Below are positions 45,474 through 54,202 of a stretch of DNA of 54,202 nucleotides, piece after piece; positions within the stretch are counted from its first letter, which is position 1; each line of letters starts with the position of its first letter. This DNA comes from Lentisphaeria bacterium (GTDB taxonomy: Bacteria; Verrucomicrobiota; Lentisphaeria; Oligosphaerales; Oligosphaeraceae): positions 1-54,202 of the forward strand of contig JAEEYQ010000064.1 of the NCBI GenBank assembly GCA_016288215.1, given 5' to 3'. The notes beneath the pieces were generated by a model that was given only the letters and a program-made list of their open reading frames with translations, had not been told where the DNA came from and did no database searches. A program made the translations under genes and the position numbers.

Positions 45474-47648
45474 ATGTCATTTCATGTTCATTGCCGCCGT
45501 CTTGTTCTGATGCTTCTTTGCGTTGCCTCCATGGGGACGTTTGCCGAGGAGACGCTCTACCGCTGTGATTTCGCTGACGGATTGCAGGGATGGCATGGAT
45601 GGAACGACAACCCCAACGCGAAAATCGATGTGGCCACCGTGGTGGATGGCGGACGCACCGTTCTGGAGCTCAAAGGCAACAGCGGCTGGCTGACGCCAAT
45701 CTGCGCCATGAAACCGCCGATTCTCTGCGGCAAAGACACCGTGATCCGCTTCCGTCTGTGGTCATCCGACCCCATCGCCTGCGACATCAATCTCATCAAC
45801 GATGAGGAACGGGCCATGTATTCCGTCTGCTTCCAACTGCCCGCGAAGACATGGACCACCGTCCAAAGGCGGCTGGACAAAGCCTACTACCGCCTGCAGG
45901 GCGTACCGGACATCCCGAATGACGGCCTCGTCGGCGACCATATCTCCCAAATCCAAATCGCCACATCGGGAACCCGGGTCATGATGGATACTATCGAACT
46001 TGTTGACATTGAGGAGGATATAGAAGAATTTCCGCCGGAATCACGGGACGCCTCCGCCATGCTCTCCCCCGCGCAGATGAAGGAGATGATGGAGCAGAAA
46101 CTTGGCGGAAACCATTCCCTTGTCTCCTTCCCCTGTCTGCGGCGCAACGGATTCTTCCCTTTCGCCGTGGTCAGTCGGCTGGATGCTAACGCGTTCAACA
46201 GCAAGGAGTTAGGAGAGGACTATGGAACCTCCTGCACCCGCGACCTCATCGACATGAAACGGCATTACCTCAATACATATTACGACTTCTGCGTCGGCGA
46301 CAGCGATTTGGTGCAGCGCGTCCGCCGCACAGAGAAGGCCGGCATGAAGTTGGTCTCATGCTGCTTCAGCGGCACGAACATGCCTTCCTGCGCGGAAGAC
46401 TCCTTTGAGGTTCAGGTTTTCAACCAAGTGAAGGACTCCCCCGCCATTTTGGGATGGTATGGAAGGGATGAACCGGGTTTTGACTTTATGGAAACCTATT
46501 TCAACATCAAAAAATGGTTCAATGAGCATGACCGGCTCCATCCGTACACCAGCGCCATCTGCATTGCATCCGTCCGCCGCTGCGCAGGGCCATATTTGGA
46601 GGTCCTCATTCCGGACATCTATTCCCTGCGGCCCGGCTCTCCTCTCAATGATCCCGCGCCCCTGCTGGATCATTTCAATTTCTGCCGCGTCTCCCGCGAC
46701 GAAACCGGCGGCCATCGGGTTTGGTTCATGACCCAGACCTTCAGCAACCGCCATCCCAATGAAGACCGCACGGCGAATTTCAGCTCACGTTATCCCACGC
46801 CGGAGGAAATCCGCGTGGACATGTACGCCACGCTGGCCGGCGGCGCCCATGGCATCTCCTTCTTCATCTACAACGATTTCGTCCCCTTTTTGGGCGGCAT
46901 CCGCGGTGAAAAGTTCGACTACACATTGGTGGATCCATGGGGCAACGGCAACGCCGTCTATGACGAAATCGCCGACTTCGGTAAACGCGTCGTCCCCATC
47001 ATGCCGTCTCTTCTGGACGCCGAATACGACAGCGACCTTAAGGTCAATGTGGATCAGAGCAAGTTCTTGGTGGGACAGTACAAAAATGCCTTGGGCACCT
47101 ATCTGTTCATCGTCAACCGCAGTCTAGAGGCCACGCAAAGCGCCGCCGTGAAATGCGACCTGCCCAAAGGCTGCGGCGTCTATAGCCTGATTTCCATGGA
47201 AAAGGCAGAGACCTCGCCGCTCACGTTGGCCCCCGGCTATGGTGAGATTCTGGCCATCACCACGCCCACCAGTTTCCATGTGCTCAAGACGGAGATTCAG
47301 GAGCGGAAAGAGGCGCAGGAGGCGTCCCTTGAGGCCCTTCGCGTCGCCGAACTGGCGGCGGCCGGCTTCACCATGGACAACGTCAGCGACGCCTGGCTGG
47401 AGGCGGAAAAGGAGCTGCAGGCGGTGCAGGCGGCCTTCGGCGAATGCTATCAGAAGCTGGTCAAGCCGGAGGTCATTGTCAATTTGGACAGCAATCCGGA
47501 ATTCGATCCGCTTTTCAACGACATCCGCCGCCTGAGCAAACAGTATTTCGACTTCCGCGCTTCCCATGCCAACGGCAAACTGCCCCCCAGAGGCGCTTTG
47601 GCGGAGCTGGCGGCGGCCGTCCGCAATCTCGCTCTTCCCGTCAAGTAA
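45474..47648 (+). CDS. Secreted TIM-barrel glycoside-hydrolase-like protein
   Basis: A 724-residue exported protein (signal peptide with LVLMLLCVASMGTFA). Residues about 28-180 form a carbohydrate-binding beta-sandwich (YRCDFADGLQGWHGWND start, IQIATSGTRVMMDTIELVDI end). Residues about 230-530 resemble a clan-A-like barrel, with AILGWYGRDEPGFD at a position where such proteins carry the acid/base Glu (D-E-P). The C-terminal 130 residues are helical, beginning with a Glu/Ala-rich segment. GGGAG precedes the ATG. It is followed by a strong terminator. The substrate is not predictable from what I see. Confidence 0.72.
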   Translation: MSFHVHCRRLVLMLLCVASMGTFAEETLYRCDFADGLQGWHGWNDNPNAKIDVATVVDGGRTVLELKGNSGWLTPICAMKPPILCGKDTVIRFRLWSSDPIACDINLINDEERAMYSVCFQLPAKTWTTVQRRLDKAYYRLQGVPDIPNDGLVGDHISQIQIATSGTRVMMDTIELVDIEEDIEEFPPESRDASAMLSPAQMKEMMEQKLGGNHSLVSFPCLRRNGFFPFAVVSRLDANAFNSKELGEDYGTSCTRDLIDMKRHYLNTYYDFCVGDSDLVQRVRRTEKAGMKLVSCCFSGTNMPSCAEDSFEVQVFNQVKDSPAILGWYGRDEPGFDFMETYFNIKKWFNEHDRLHPYTSAICIASVRRCAGPYLEVLIPDIYSLRPGSPLNDPAPLLDHFNFCRVSRDETGGHRVWFMTQTFSNRHPNEDRTANFSSRYPTPEEIRVDMYATLAGGAHGISFFIYNDFVPFLGGIRGEKFDYTLVDPWGNGNAVYDEIADFGKRVVPIMPSLLDAEYDSDLKVNVDQSKFLVGQYKNALGTYLFIVNRSLEATQSAAVKCDLPKGCGVYSLISMEKAETSPLTLAPGYGEILAITTPTSFHVLKTEIQERKEAQEASLEALRVAELAAAGFTMDNVSDAWLEAEKELQAVQAAFGECYQKLVKPEVIVNLDSNPEFDPLFNDIRRLSKQYFDFRASHANGKLPPRGALAELAAAVRNLALPVK

Positions 47649-47680
47649 GCGGCGCAACACTCCATAAGAGTCCACAGAAT

Positions 47681-47705
47681 ACACGGAAGTGTTTCCGTGT
47701 TTTTT
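47681..47705 (+). terminator. Rho-independent terminator
   Basis: ACACGGAA (47681-47688), loop GTGT and TTCCGTGT (47693-47700) make a perfect 8-bp stem followed by T5. It ends the transcription unit of the gene at 45474-47648. Confidence 0.9.
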
Positions 47706-47728
47706 CGAAACGACATTGCAGTTCGCGT

Positions 47729-47845
47729 GTCAGCCCCGAAGGGGCGGCGGAGCACAGCCCGGGGTAAGCGTAGCCGCGAAGCGGCAAGCGTAACCCCGGG
47801 TATGGCAGATTGTTACGATTGTTCAAGCCCTGAAGGGGCGGCAGA
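47729..47845. repeat. Multi-hairpin extragenic repeat element
   Basis: The segment consists of AGCCCCGAAGGGGCGGC (47732-47748), a 43-base imperfect hairpin with arms CCCGGGGT and ACCCCGGG and an inner GCCGC-GAA-GCGGC (47758-47800), and a second AGCCCTGAAGGGGCGGC (47826-47842). Palindromic units of this kind are known as repeated extragenic elements in several bacterial phyla. It is noncoding and lies between a terminator and the tRNA gene. The 650-bp gene-poor stretch 47649-48298 holds only this, two terminators, the tRNA, its promoter and an AT-rich element. Confidence 0.65.
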
Positions 47846-47900
47846 AAACGACATGTGCAATCCTTTCAGGAAACGTAAATTTCTACCTAAATAAGTATAA

Positions 47901-47938
47901 CGAAAAACGCCCCATGGGGAAATTTCCCACGGGGCGTC
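47901..47938 (-). terminator. Rho-independent terminator of the tRNA gene
   Basis: ACGCCCC (47907-47913) pairs with GGGGCGT (47931-47937), extended inside by TGGG/CCCA. On the minus strand the stem is followed by a T5 run. It begins 5 bases beyond the tRNA 3' end. Confidence 0.82.
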
Positions 47939-47942
47939 AAAA

Positions 47943-48017
47943 TGGAGCCAGCGCTCGGATTTGAACCGAGGACCTGCTCATTACGAATGAGGTGCTCTAC
48001 CGCTGAGCTATGCTGGC
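47943..48017 (-). tRNA. tRNA-Thr (anticodon CGU)
   Basis: A 75-nt cloverleaf with an encoded CCA end: acceptor GCCAGCA, D arm GCTC/GAGC, anticodon loop TTCGTAA (anticodon CGT), 5-base variable loop, T arm CTCGG-TTCAAAT-CCGAG, discriminator T. It decodes ACG. Two non-Watson-Crick positions are seen, A-C at 7:66 and C-C at 27:43; both are at stem ends and may be tolerated. It stands alone. Confidence 0.93.
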
Positions 48018-48037
48018 CTCTTGAAGAACACGACAAT

Positions 48038-48065
48038 ACATTATCCTCTTTATGGAATTCGTCAA
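48038..48065 (-). promoter_or_regulatory. Candidate tRNA-Thr promoter
   Basis: On the minus strand TTGACG (48065-48060) is a near-consensus -35. -10 options are GATAAT (48045-48040, 14-bp spacer) or TAATGT (48043-48038, 16-bp spacer). Transcription would begin about 10-15 bases before the tRNA. Confidence 0.45.
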
Positions 48066-48190
48066 GTCGTCAGGCCGGATTTTTGTCCGTTTGCCCCAAA
48101 AAAGACGGCGAACCCGACGGCGATGGGTAGGCCATGGCGCTTTCGCGTCTGCCATCCGACCTTTCCATAATGGCTTTGCGGAATCTGACG

Positions 48191-48220
48191 CTATAGCTAT
48201 ATTATATATATGGTATAAGA
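48191..48220. repeat. AT-rich palindromic element (copy f)
   Basis: CTATATTATATATATGGTAT within this segment matches the reverse complement of copy c (20495-20518) almost exactly. It lies about 80 bp upstream of the large secreted protein and might contribute promoter-like AT sequence. Confidence 0.5.
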
Positions 48221-48298
48221 GGGTGTCGTTGGCGGCGACAGTTGCCGTCGCCTCATGGGGCATGCCTTCTCACACAGAATTCAACCTCGGTCGCATCC

Positions 48299-51200
48299 AT
48301 GTCCGTTCATCGCATTTTGCCATTGCTGCTTTTCTCCGCACTTTTTTCGCTGCTGACCGCACAGGAGGCCATTGTCCTTGAAAACAACCCGCTGAAGGTG
48401 TCCATTTACCCTGAGCAGGGTGGCTTCGAGGTGCTGGATAAACGTGTAAATATCTTATGGAAAGCATTTTACACAGATACTAACGCCGAACCGTGGCGCA
48501 TGGCGACCCATTCTCGCCGTCAAGCCTCTTTTGTGACCACCTTTCATGTAGGAGACGCCAGTTTCCCCGCCATCATCCGCTGTGAACTGCCGGAGCGGAA
48601 ATCCGATGAACTGGTCATTACGCTGGAAGCCACTGCGGCACAGAAACTTCCGTCTGAATTCAAGCCCTTTGGCGGCCTTTGCCCCGCTCAGCCGGAGGGC
48701 GAGATTCTCGCGCCTGTCAACGGCAACGGCCTGGGCATTCCCGTGAAGGACCTTGCGTGGCGTGGCACTCGCTGGCGCAGTTCGGAGCTGGCCATGCCAT
48801 GGGTGGCTGTCACGGCGGAGGACAAAGGCTATCTCCTGCTTTTTGACCTTCCATCGACTTGCGACAGCAGTCAGGTTTGTCTGGAGTCTTATGTTGTTGA
48901 TGGAAAGGAACTTCTGGTTCCCGTTCCGGTTTATGAGCCGATGGGGGGCGCCTTCGGGGCCGCCCGCACGCTGCGCTATGTCTTCACGGCCGACGGTGGC
49001 CATGTGGCGTTGTGCAAACGCTATCGGGACTTTGCGGCGAAGGCGGGCGTCTGGGTGCCTCAGCGGGAGAAGCTCAAACGGCTGCCGGCTCTGAAGGCGC
49101 TGGCGGGGGCACCGATGATATGGGGCGAGTCCAGCCTGTCCTTCTGTCAGGAGGCCCATGCCGCCGGCATCCGCCGCATGATTCTGAACGGCCATCCCGC
49201 CGCGGAGGATCTGAAGGCAATTCATGACCTGGGCTATTTGGTCTGCGCCCATGACGCTGTGGACAGGGCAGGGGGGATCCAGGCTCCGAAGGCGGACTCC
49301 ATCCGGCCGCCGGCCTGGTTTGTGGATGCCATGGCCAATCCGCCGATGGAACGCTCCAATGATATCCCCTTGCAGAACCCCACCCAAGCGCGGCAGAAGG
49401 CTTGCGAGCTTATGCAAGGCATTAATAATCAAGGAGTTATGATTATATGCTCGCAGGGGAAATGGTGGGGCGTGCCCTTTTGCAGCGTCAGCGAGGGGCT
49501 TCAGAGCGGCGCCTTCCGCACGGTGGATGCCCTCGCCGCCACGCCGTCGGCCACGCTGCGTCGTGAACAGCTGGACGCCGTCCTTGCGTGGGGCATGAAC
49601 CACACCCGTCGCTATCCTCTTTGGGAACTGGTCTTCCACGACTGCCAGATCTCCACGTGGGCGCGGGACGACGGCACCGCCCGCCTCCATCAGCTCGTCC
49701 CCGATCTGGAGGCAATGAAAAACGCCTTCAATGTCCTCTATGGCACCGTGCCGCTCCATTGGCTCAATGTCCCCGGCGGCTATGCATGGCGGCGGCCAGA
49801 GGAAATGGGACGGCTGCTGGACAGCTATCGCGTCACGGGGCTGCTCCATGAGCAGGTCGGCTTCTCCGAAATGCGCTCCCATGAGTTTGTTACGGCAAAT
49901 CGCGATGTGCAGAAGACCACCTTTGGAGACGGCACCCAGGTCTGGGTCAATTTCGGCGAGGCCGTCTGGCCACTCAACACGGAGGGCCTGCAGTGCCGTC
50001 TGCCCCAATATGGCTTCTTCGCCCAAGGCCCCGACTTCCTCCTCTGCCGCCTCTGCTCTGCGGACGGACAGCGCGTTCAGACCTTCATCCGAAAGGACGG
50101 CTATGCCTTCGCCGACCACTCCCGAGAGGATTTCGCCATCATGCAAAAGGAAATCCCCCTGACCGCCATTGTGGAGGACGGCCCCGCCATCCGCCTCATC
50201 GCCGAAGGCAACCCAGGTGCCGTGGACGTGAATCTCCGCACCCTCTGCCCCAAAAGCGACCGCGGCCAATGGCATGTGCTTCGCGAGACTGCCGACGGAC
50301 AGTCCCGCTGGCTCTGCTCGCTGGAGCCCCTGCCGAACGGCATGCTCCGCATTGCGGGCGGTCTGCTCGCCGCCAAAGGCACCCTGCGGCTCCTGTCGCC
50401 CAAGGCCATGGAGCGCATGCAGGATGTGGCCATCCCGTCGTTCAAGCTGGTCATGGGCGGCGTTCGGAAGAACTGGCTGGAGACCGCCGCGCGGCAGCCC
50501 CATCCCCATGGCCCGCTCCTTGCGCCGAAGCAGACTGTGGGCCTGGAGTTCGCCATCCGAAACCAGCTTGACCACAAGACGGGACGCTGCCAGCTTGCCG
50601 TGGTTCTCCAGTCCGTCACGCGACCGGCTGACCGACAGATTCTTCACCGCGACACCCTGAAATTGAACGCCCATGATGTGCAGAACCACTCCATCGACAT
50701 CGTGCTGCCCGAAACCAGCGGCCTCTACCGCCTTGTCACCACCGTCACGGCGAAGAACGACATGTCTCCAGACAACAATCAGGTGGAGGTCCCCCTGAAC
50801 ATTGTTCCAGCTTCGGAGGACTACAAGCGCATCCCCTTCGCCATGAAACGCCCCTTCGCCGTCAACGCCGTCCATCCTGTCATCGCCTTGCCCTTTGACT
50901 CCCAGGCAGTTGCAGAAATTTTGGACTTTCATCGCGGCATCGCCGTCGATGACATGGTCGTGACCTACTACAACGCCGGCGAGCAGGGCATGGCGGCGGC
51001 GCAGTGGGTTGCGGGGCAGGGGGTGGTTCAGGACGCCGACGGACAGCTCGCCTACGACTCCTCTGGAGAGCAAATCGTCATCGCCTTCGACGACGAATTC
51101 CCCGCCGACACGGTTCTGCAGGGCACCCTTTGGCTTCGGGAACGCCGCCGCGAGGAGCCGTCTGCGACGCTGCCGCCGCCCAACCCGGACATGAGCTTCG

Positions 51201-51835
51201 CCATGGCGGGCTATCATGTCTCCTTCCGCCAAGGGGCCATCCAGCGGCTTTCCATGGAGCGGGGCGCCCGCCACGTTCCGATTTTGGACAGCCTTCAGGC
51301 CACCGACGGCAAAGCCGGCCAGCTTCGCGAAGACGGCGTTCTCGAAAGCATGGAGATTCTGGCGTGGGGCCCCGCGCTGATTCGCCTTCGGGTTCGCAAA
51401 ACCTGCGGGGACGGACAACGCTATGACAAGGTCTATGATTTTCATCCCCACGCTTTTACGGTGACCACGCTGACGCCGGCCTTCGGTTGCATGGACTGCG
51501 CGGTCTGCAGCGGAAACGGCGAGTTCATTGATGACGCGGGCCGCCACGCCGTCATCAACGGCGACGGCGGGGAGGAGGGCATAGCCGGCCCCTGCCAAAG
51601 CCCCCTGTGGTCCTGCATTCTCGGAGACGAGTTCGCCCTCTTCGCCGTTCCGCTCACCCCCATGGACCGGCTGGAGTACCGAGATGTTCCAGATGCCTTG
51701 GGTTGTGTGGGTTACGTTGGCTCAGGCCCCTGTCGGATGCATTTTCAGCTGACGCCCCGCCCCTCCACGCTGCGGCTGCCGTTGGAGGCCATCAAAATCC
51801 GAGCCAACCTGGCTCTGGAGGCGGACTGGAAATAG
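48299..51835 (+). CDS. Very large secreted glycosidase-like protein
   Basis: A 1178-residue exported protein; ATG 48299 opens a signal peptide (SVHRILPLLLFSALFSLLTAQ) and the in-frame extension to 48242 is rejected. Residues about 20-260 resemble a galactose-mutarotase-like beta-sandwich (ENNPLKVSIYPEQGGFEVLDKR). Residues about 270-600 are barrel-like, with HTRRYPLWELVFHDCQISTWARDDG and LYGTVPLHWLNVPGGYAWRRPEEM, recalling GH101/DUF5696-type hydrolases. The rest consists of several beta domains, including a CARDB-like segment (about 740-850) and a second mutarotase-like region at the end. No active-site residues can be assigned with confidence. A sugar isomerase-like gene follows after 67 bp. 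Confidence 0.68.
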   Translation: MSVHRILPLLLFSALFSLLTAQEAIVLENNPLKVSIYPEQGGFEVLDKRVNILWKAFYTDTNAEPWRMATHSRRQASFVTTFHVGDASFPAIIRCELPERKSDELVITLEATAAQKLPSEFKPFGGLCPAQPEGEILAPVNGNGLGIPVKDLAWRGTRWRSSELAMPWVAVTAEDKGYLLLFDLPSTCDSSQVCLESYVVDGKELLVPVPVYEPMGGAFGAARTLRYVFTADGGHVALCKRYRDFAAKAGVWVPQREKLKRLPALKALAGAPMIWGESSLSFCQEAHAAGIRRMILNGHPAAEDLKAIHDLGYLVCAHDAVDRAGGIQAPKADSIRPPAWFVDAMANPPMERSNDIPLQNPTQARQKACELMQGINNQGVMIICSQGKWWGVPFCSVSEGLQSGAFRTVDALAATPSATLRREQLDAVLAWGMNHTRRYPLWELVFHDCQISTWARDDGTARLHQLVPDLEAMKNAFNVLYGTVPLHWLNVPGGYAWRRPEEMGRLLDSYRVTGLLHEQVGFSEMRSHEFVTANRDVQKTTFGDGTQVWVNFGEAVWPLNTEGLQCRLPQYGFFAQGPDFLLCRLCSADGQRVQTFIRKDGYAFADHSREDFAIMQKEIPLTAIVEDGPAIRLIAEGNPGAVDVNLRTLCPKSDRGQWHVLRETADGQSRWLCSLEPLPNGMLRIAGGLLAAKGTLRLLSPKAMERMQDVAIPSFKLVMGGVRKNWLETAARQPHPHGPLLAPKQTVGLEFAIRNQLDHKTGRCQLAVVLQSVTRPADRQILHRDTLKLNAHDVQNHSIDIVLPETSGLYRLVTTVTAKNDMSPDNNQVEVPLNIVPASEDYKRIPFAMKRPFAVNAVHPVIALPFDSQAVAEILDFHRGIAVDDMVVTYYNAGEQGMAAAQWVAGQGVVQDADGQLAYDSSGEQIVIAFDDEFPADTVLQGTLWLRERRREEPSATLPPPNPDMSFAMAGYHVSFRQGAIQRLSMERGARHVPILDSLQATDGKAGQLREDGVLESMEILAWGPALIRLRVRKTCGDGQRYDKVYDFHPHAFTVTTLTPAFGCMDCAVCSGNGEFIDDAGRHAVINGDGGEEGIAGPCQSPLWSCILGDEFALFAVPLTPMDRLEYRDVPDALGCVGYVGSGPCRMHFQLTPRPSTLRLPLEAIKIRANLALEADWK

Positions 51836-51902
51836 GGGAGTAGAAACGAAATTTTATGCAAGATATTGATTGCATTTTAATATCAGAAAGGAAAGTCATT
51901 TT

Positions 51903-52733
51903 ATGAAGACATCGGTGATGTTGTTTCCCTATCATCAGCGGATGGTGAAGGAGCAAAGCGATTTGGACCAGCTTCTGGACATGTTTGCGGCCTGCGGCGT
52001 GGGGGCCGTGGAGCCCATGGCCGGCTATGCGGGGGACGATCCGGCGGCGTGGGCGGCCCTTTGCGCCGCCATGAAGCGCAGAGGAATGGTCTGCAGCTGC
52101 TTTGACGTGGGCGCCAATTTGGTGACGACGGACGCGGAGTCCCGCCAGCAGGTGCTGGAGAGGGTGAAAAACGCCATCCGCTTCGCCGTGGATACCCTTC
52201 AGGCCCCCAACATCATGCTCTATGGCTCCAAACAGGCGGAGGGCATGGACATCCCCACCGGCCGCCGCATCTACGGCGAAATGCTGGGCGAATGCGCCGA
52301 ACTGGCGGAGGGCACCGGAACACGCGTCTGTTTTGAGGACTTCGGCGCCTACCGCGACTTCGCGGCGGCGGCGGACGCATGCATGGAAGTCCTTTCCCAC
52401 GCCGGCGACAAGGTGGGCTTCGTCTTCGACAACGGCAATTTCCTCTTGGGCGGAGATCGTCCGGCGGACATCTTTGACCGCTGCCGCTCCCGCATTTGCC
52501 ATGTGCACATCAAGGACTTCCGTATGATGGCGGCGGGCGAGCCGGGCGGCTTTGAGGATGTCCGCGGCAACCGTCTGGGGGGCATCTGGATCGGCAAAGG
52601 CATCGCCCAGGTCCGCGAGTGCATCGCGCTGCTGAAGGGCAGCGGCTACGACGGATGGTATTCCGAAGAGAACCACAGCGACCGTTTTGACGAGTCGGCC
52701 TACGGTTTGGGGGTCATGAACGGATGTTATTAG
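51903..52733 (+). CDS. Sugar phosphate isomerase/epimerase (xylose-isomerase-like TIM barrel)
   Basis: A 276-residue AP-endonuclease-2/xylose-isomerase-like protein. LLDMFAACGVGAVEPMAGY, VCFEDFGAYRDF (metal-ligand Glu), VGFVFDNGNFLLGG (Asp), CHVHIKDF (His and Lys/Asp) and GYDGWYSEENH (final Glu) give the usual divalent-metal site. ATG 51903 follows AGAAAGGAAAG; the in-frame extension to 51870 is rejected. It probably isomerises or epimerises a sugar released by neighbouring hydrolases. Confidence 0.88.
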   Translation: MKTSVMLFPYHQRMVKEQSDLDQLLDMFAACGVGAVEPMAGYAGDDPAAWAALCAAMKRRGMVCSCFDVGANLVTTDAESRQQVLERVKNAIRFAVDTLQAPNIMLYGSKQAEGMDIPTGRRIYGEMLGECAELAEGTGTRVCFEDFGAYRDFAAAADACMEVLSHAGDKVGFVFDNGNFLLGGDRPADIFDRCRSRICHVHIKDFRMMAAGEPGGFEDVRGNRLGGIWIGKGIAQVRECIALLKGSGYDGWYSEENHSDRFDESAYGLGVMNGCY

Positions 52734-52753
52734 GGGCGTGGCAGTTTGTAATG

Positions 52754-52810
52754 TTGCCTGTCGTGCCTTATATTTACATAGTGCTTTTATTGTATGCCGC
52801 CGAGTCGGCG
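52754..52810 (+). promoter_or_regulatory. Candidate nifJ promoter and dyad
   Basis: A -35-like TTGCCT (52754-52759) and a -10-like CATAGT (52777-52782) are 17 bp apart. Just downstream lies a perfect dyad CGCCGA-G-TCGGCG (52798-52810), about 84 bp before the nifJ start. The dyad could be a repressor site (for example redox- or NADH-responsive) or a leader hairpin. Assignment is by pattern only. Confidence 0.3.
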
Positions 52811-52861
52811 AATTCCACCGCGGACTTGGCAGGGTGATTTTTTTCAGCTTTGTTCCAATAA

Positions 52862-54202
<1,341 letters not shown>

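Noticed and set aside
47729..47845. Small ORFs or transposase remnant in the tRNA-flanking gap
   Set aside because: Frames here only translate the hairpin repeats and contain no transposase motif.
48455..51598. A 1047-codon open frame on the minus strand, antisense to the large secreted protein
   Set aside because: It mirrors a GC-rich gene whose sense frame has a signal peptide, start site and domain-like text; the antisense translation is low-complexity and has no recognisable motif.

Overview
The window is GC-rich (roughly 60 percent) bacterial chromosome. It suggests an anaerobic, carbohydrate-degrading member of the PVC group, most likely Lentisphaerota (Victivallales-like) or a close Verrucomicrobiota relative. 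The lineage is inferred from gene content: pyruvate:ferredoxin oxidoreductase with pta-ackA (acetate fermentation), several secreted or lipoprotein glycoside-hydrolase-like proteins including a DUF4838 protein, a long Ig-like repeat protein, eukaryote-style two-headed glycogen debranching enzyme, and LPS-type genes. No 16S gene is present to prove it.

Layout. 1-6.2 kb: end of an Ig-like repeat surface protein, then a coupled WaaP/Kdo-kinase-like gene and a nucleotidyltransferase gene with a nucleoside-diphosphate-kinase-like tail, then a secreted beta-propeller-type protein. 6.3-8.8 kb: a GGGAGAC tandem array, then ackA-pta on the minus strand. 9.1-17.6 kb: a membrane coiled-coil gene followed by a partial ribosomal cluster rplV-rpsC-rplP-rpmC-rpsQ-rplN-rplX-rplE-rpsN-rpsH-rplF-rplR-rpsE-rplO-secY, lacking the usual upstream genes (rpsJ to rpsS) and rpmD, and closed by a strong terminator. 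17.6-26.5 kb: dus, then a glycogen locus (debranching enzyme, stand-alone CBM48-like protein, glycogen synthase, a small helical protein, and an ADP-heptose-synthase-type nucleotidyltransferase fused to a nitroreductase). 26.5-32.5 kb: a small lipoprotein and gyrB-gyrA on the minus strand. 32.6-38.2 kb: a minus-strand operon of Gfo/Idh/MocA oxidoreductase, glycerol-1-phosphate dehydrogenase-like protein, EamA transporter and DUF4838 lipoprotein. 38.4-42.3 kb: a GT-C-type membrane glycosyltransferase, riboflavin synthase (minus) and pgi. 42.4-52.7 kb: a helical protein coupled to a GH28-like lipoprotein, two large secreted glycosidase-like proteins, tRNA-Thr(CGU), and a sugar isomerase/epimerase-like TIM barrel. 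52.9 kb to the end: nifJ, truncated by the window.

How it fits together: extracellular and envelope glycosidases release sugars; Pgi and the glycogen operon route hexose into storage; pyruvate is oxidised by NifJ and acetyl-CoA becomes acetate and ATP through Pta-AckA. The most interesting items are the NDPK-like fusion next to the LPS-kinase-like gene, the nucleotidyltransferase-nitroreductase fusion, an alternating purine-pyrimidine inverted repeat lying on the probable gyrBA promoter, three families of dispersed short repeats (a composite 7-mer/9-mer element, an AT-rich palindromic element found inside ORFs, and a G-quadruplex-prone heptamer array), and an insertion next to the GxxG loop of ribosomal protein S3.
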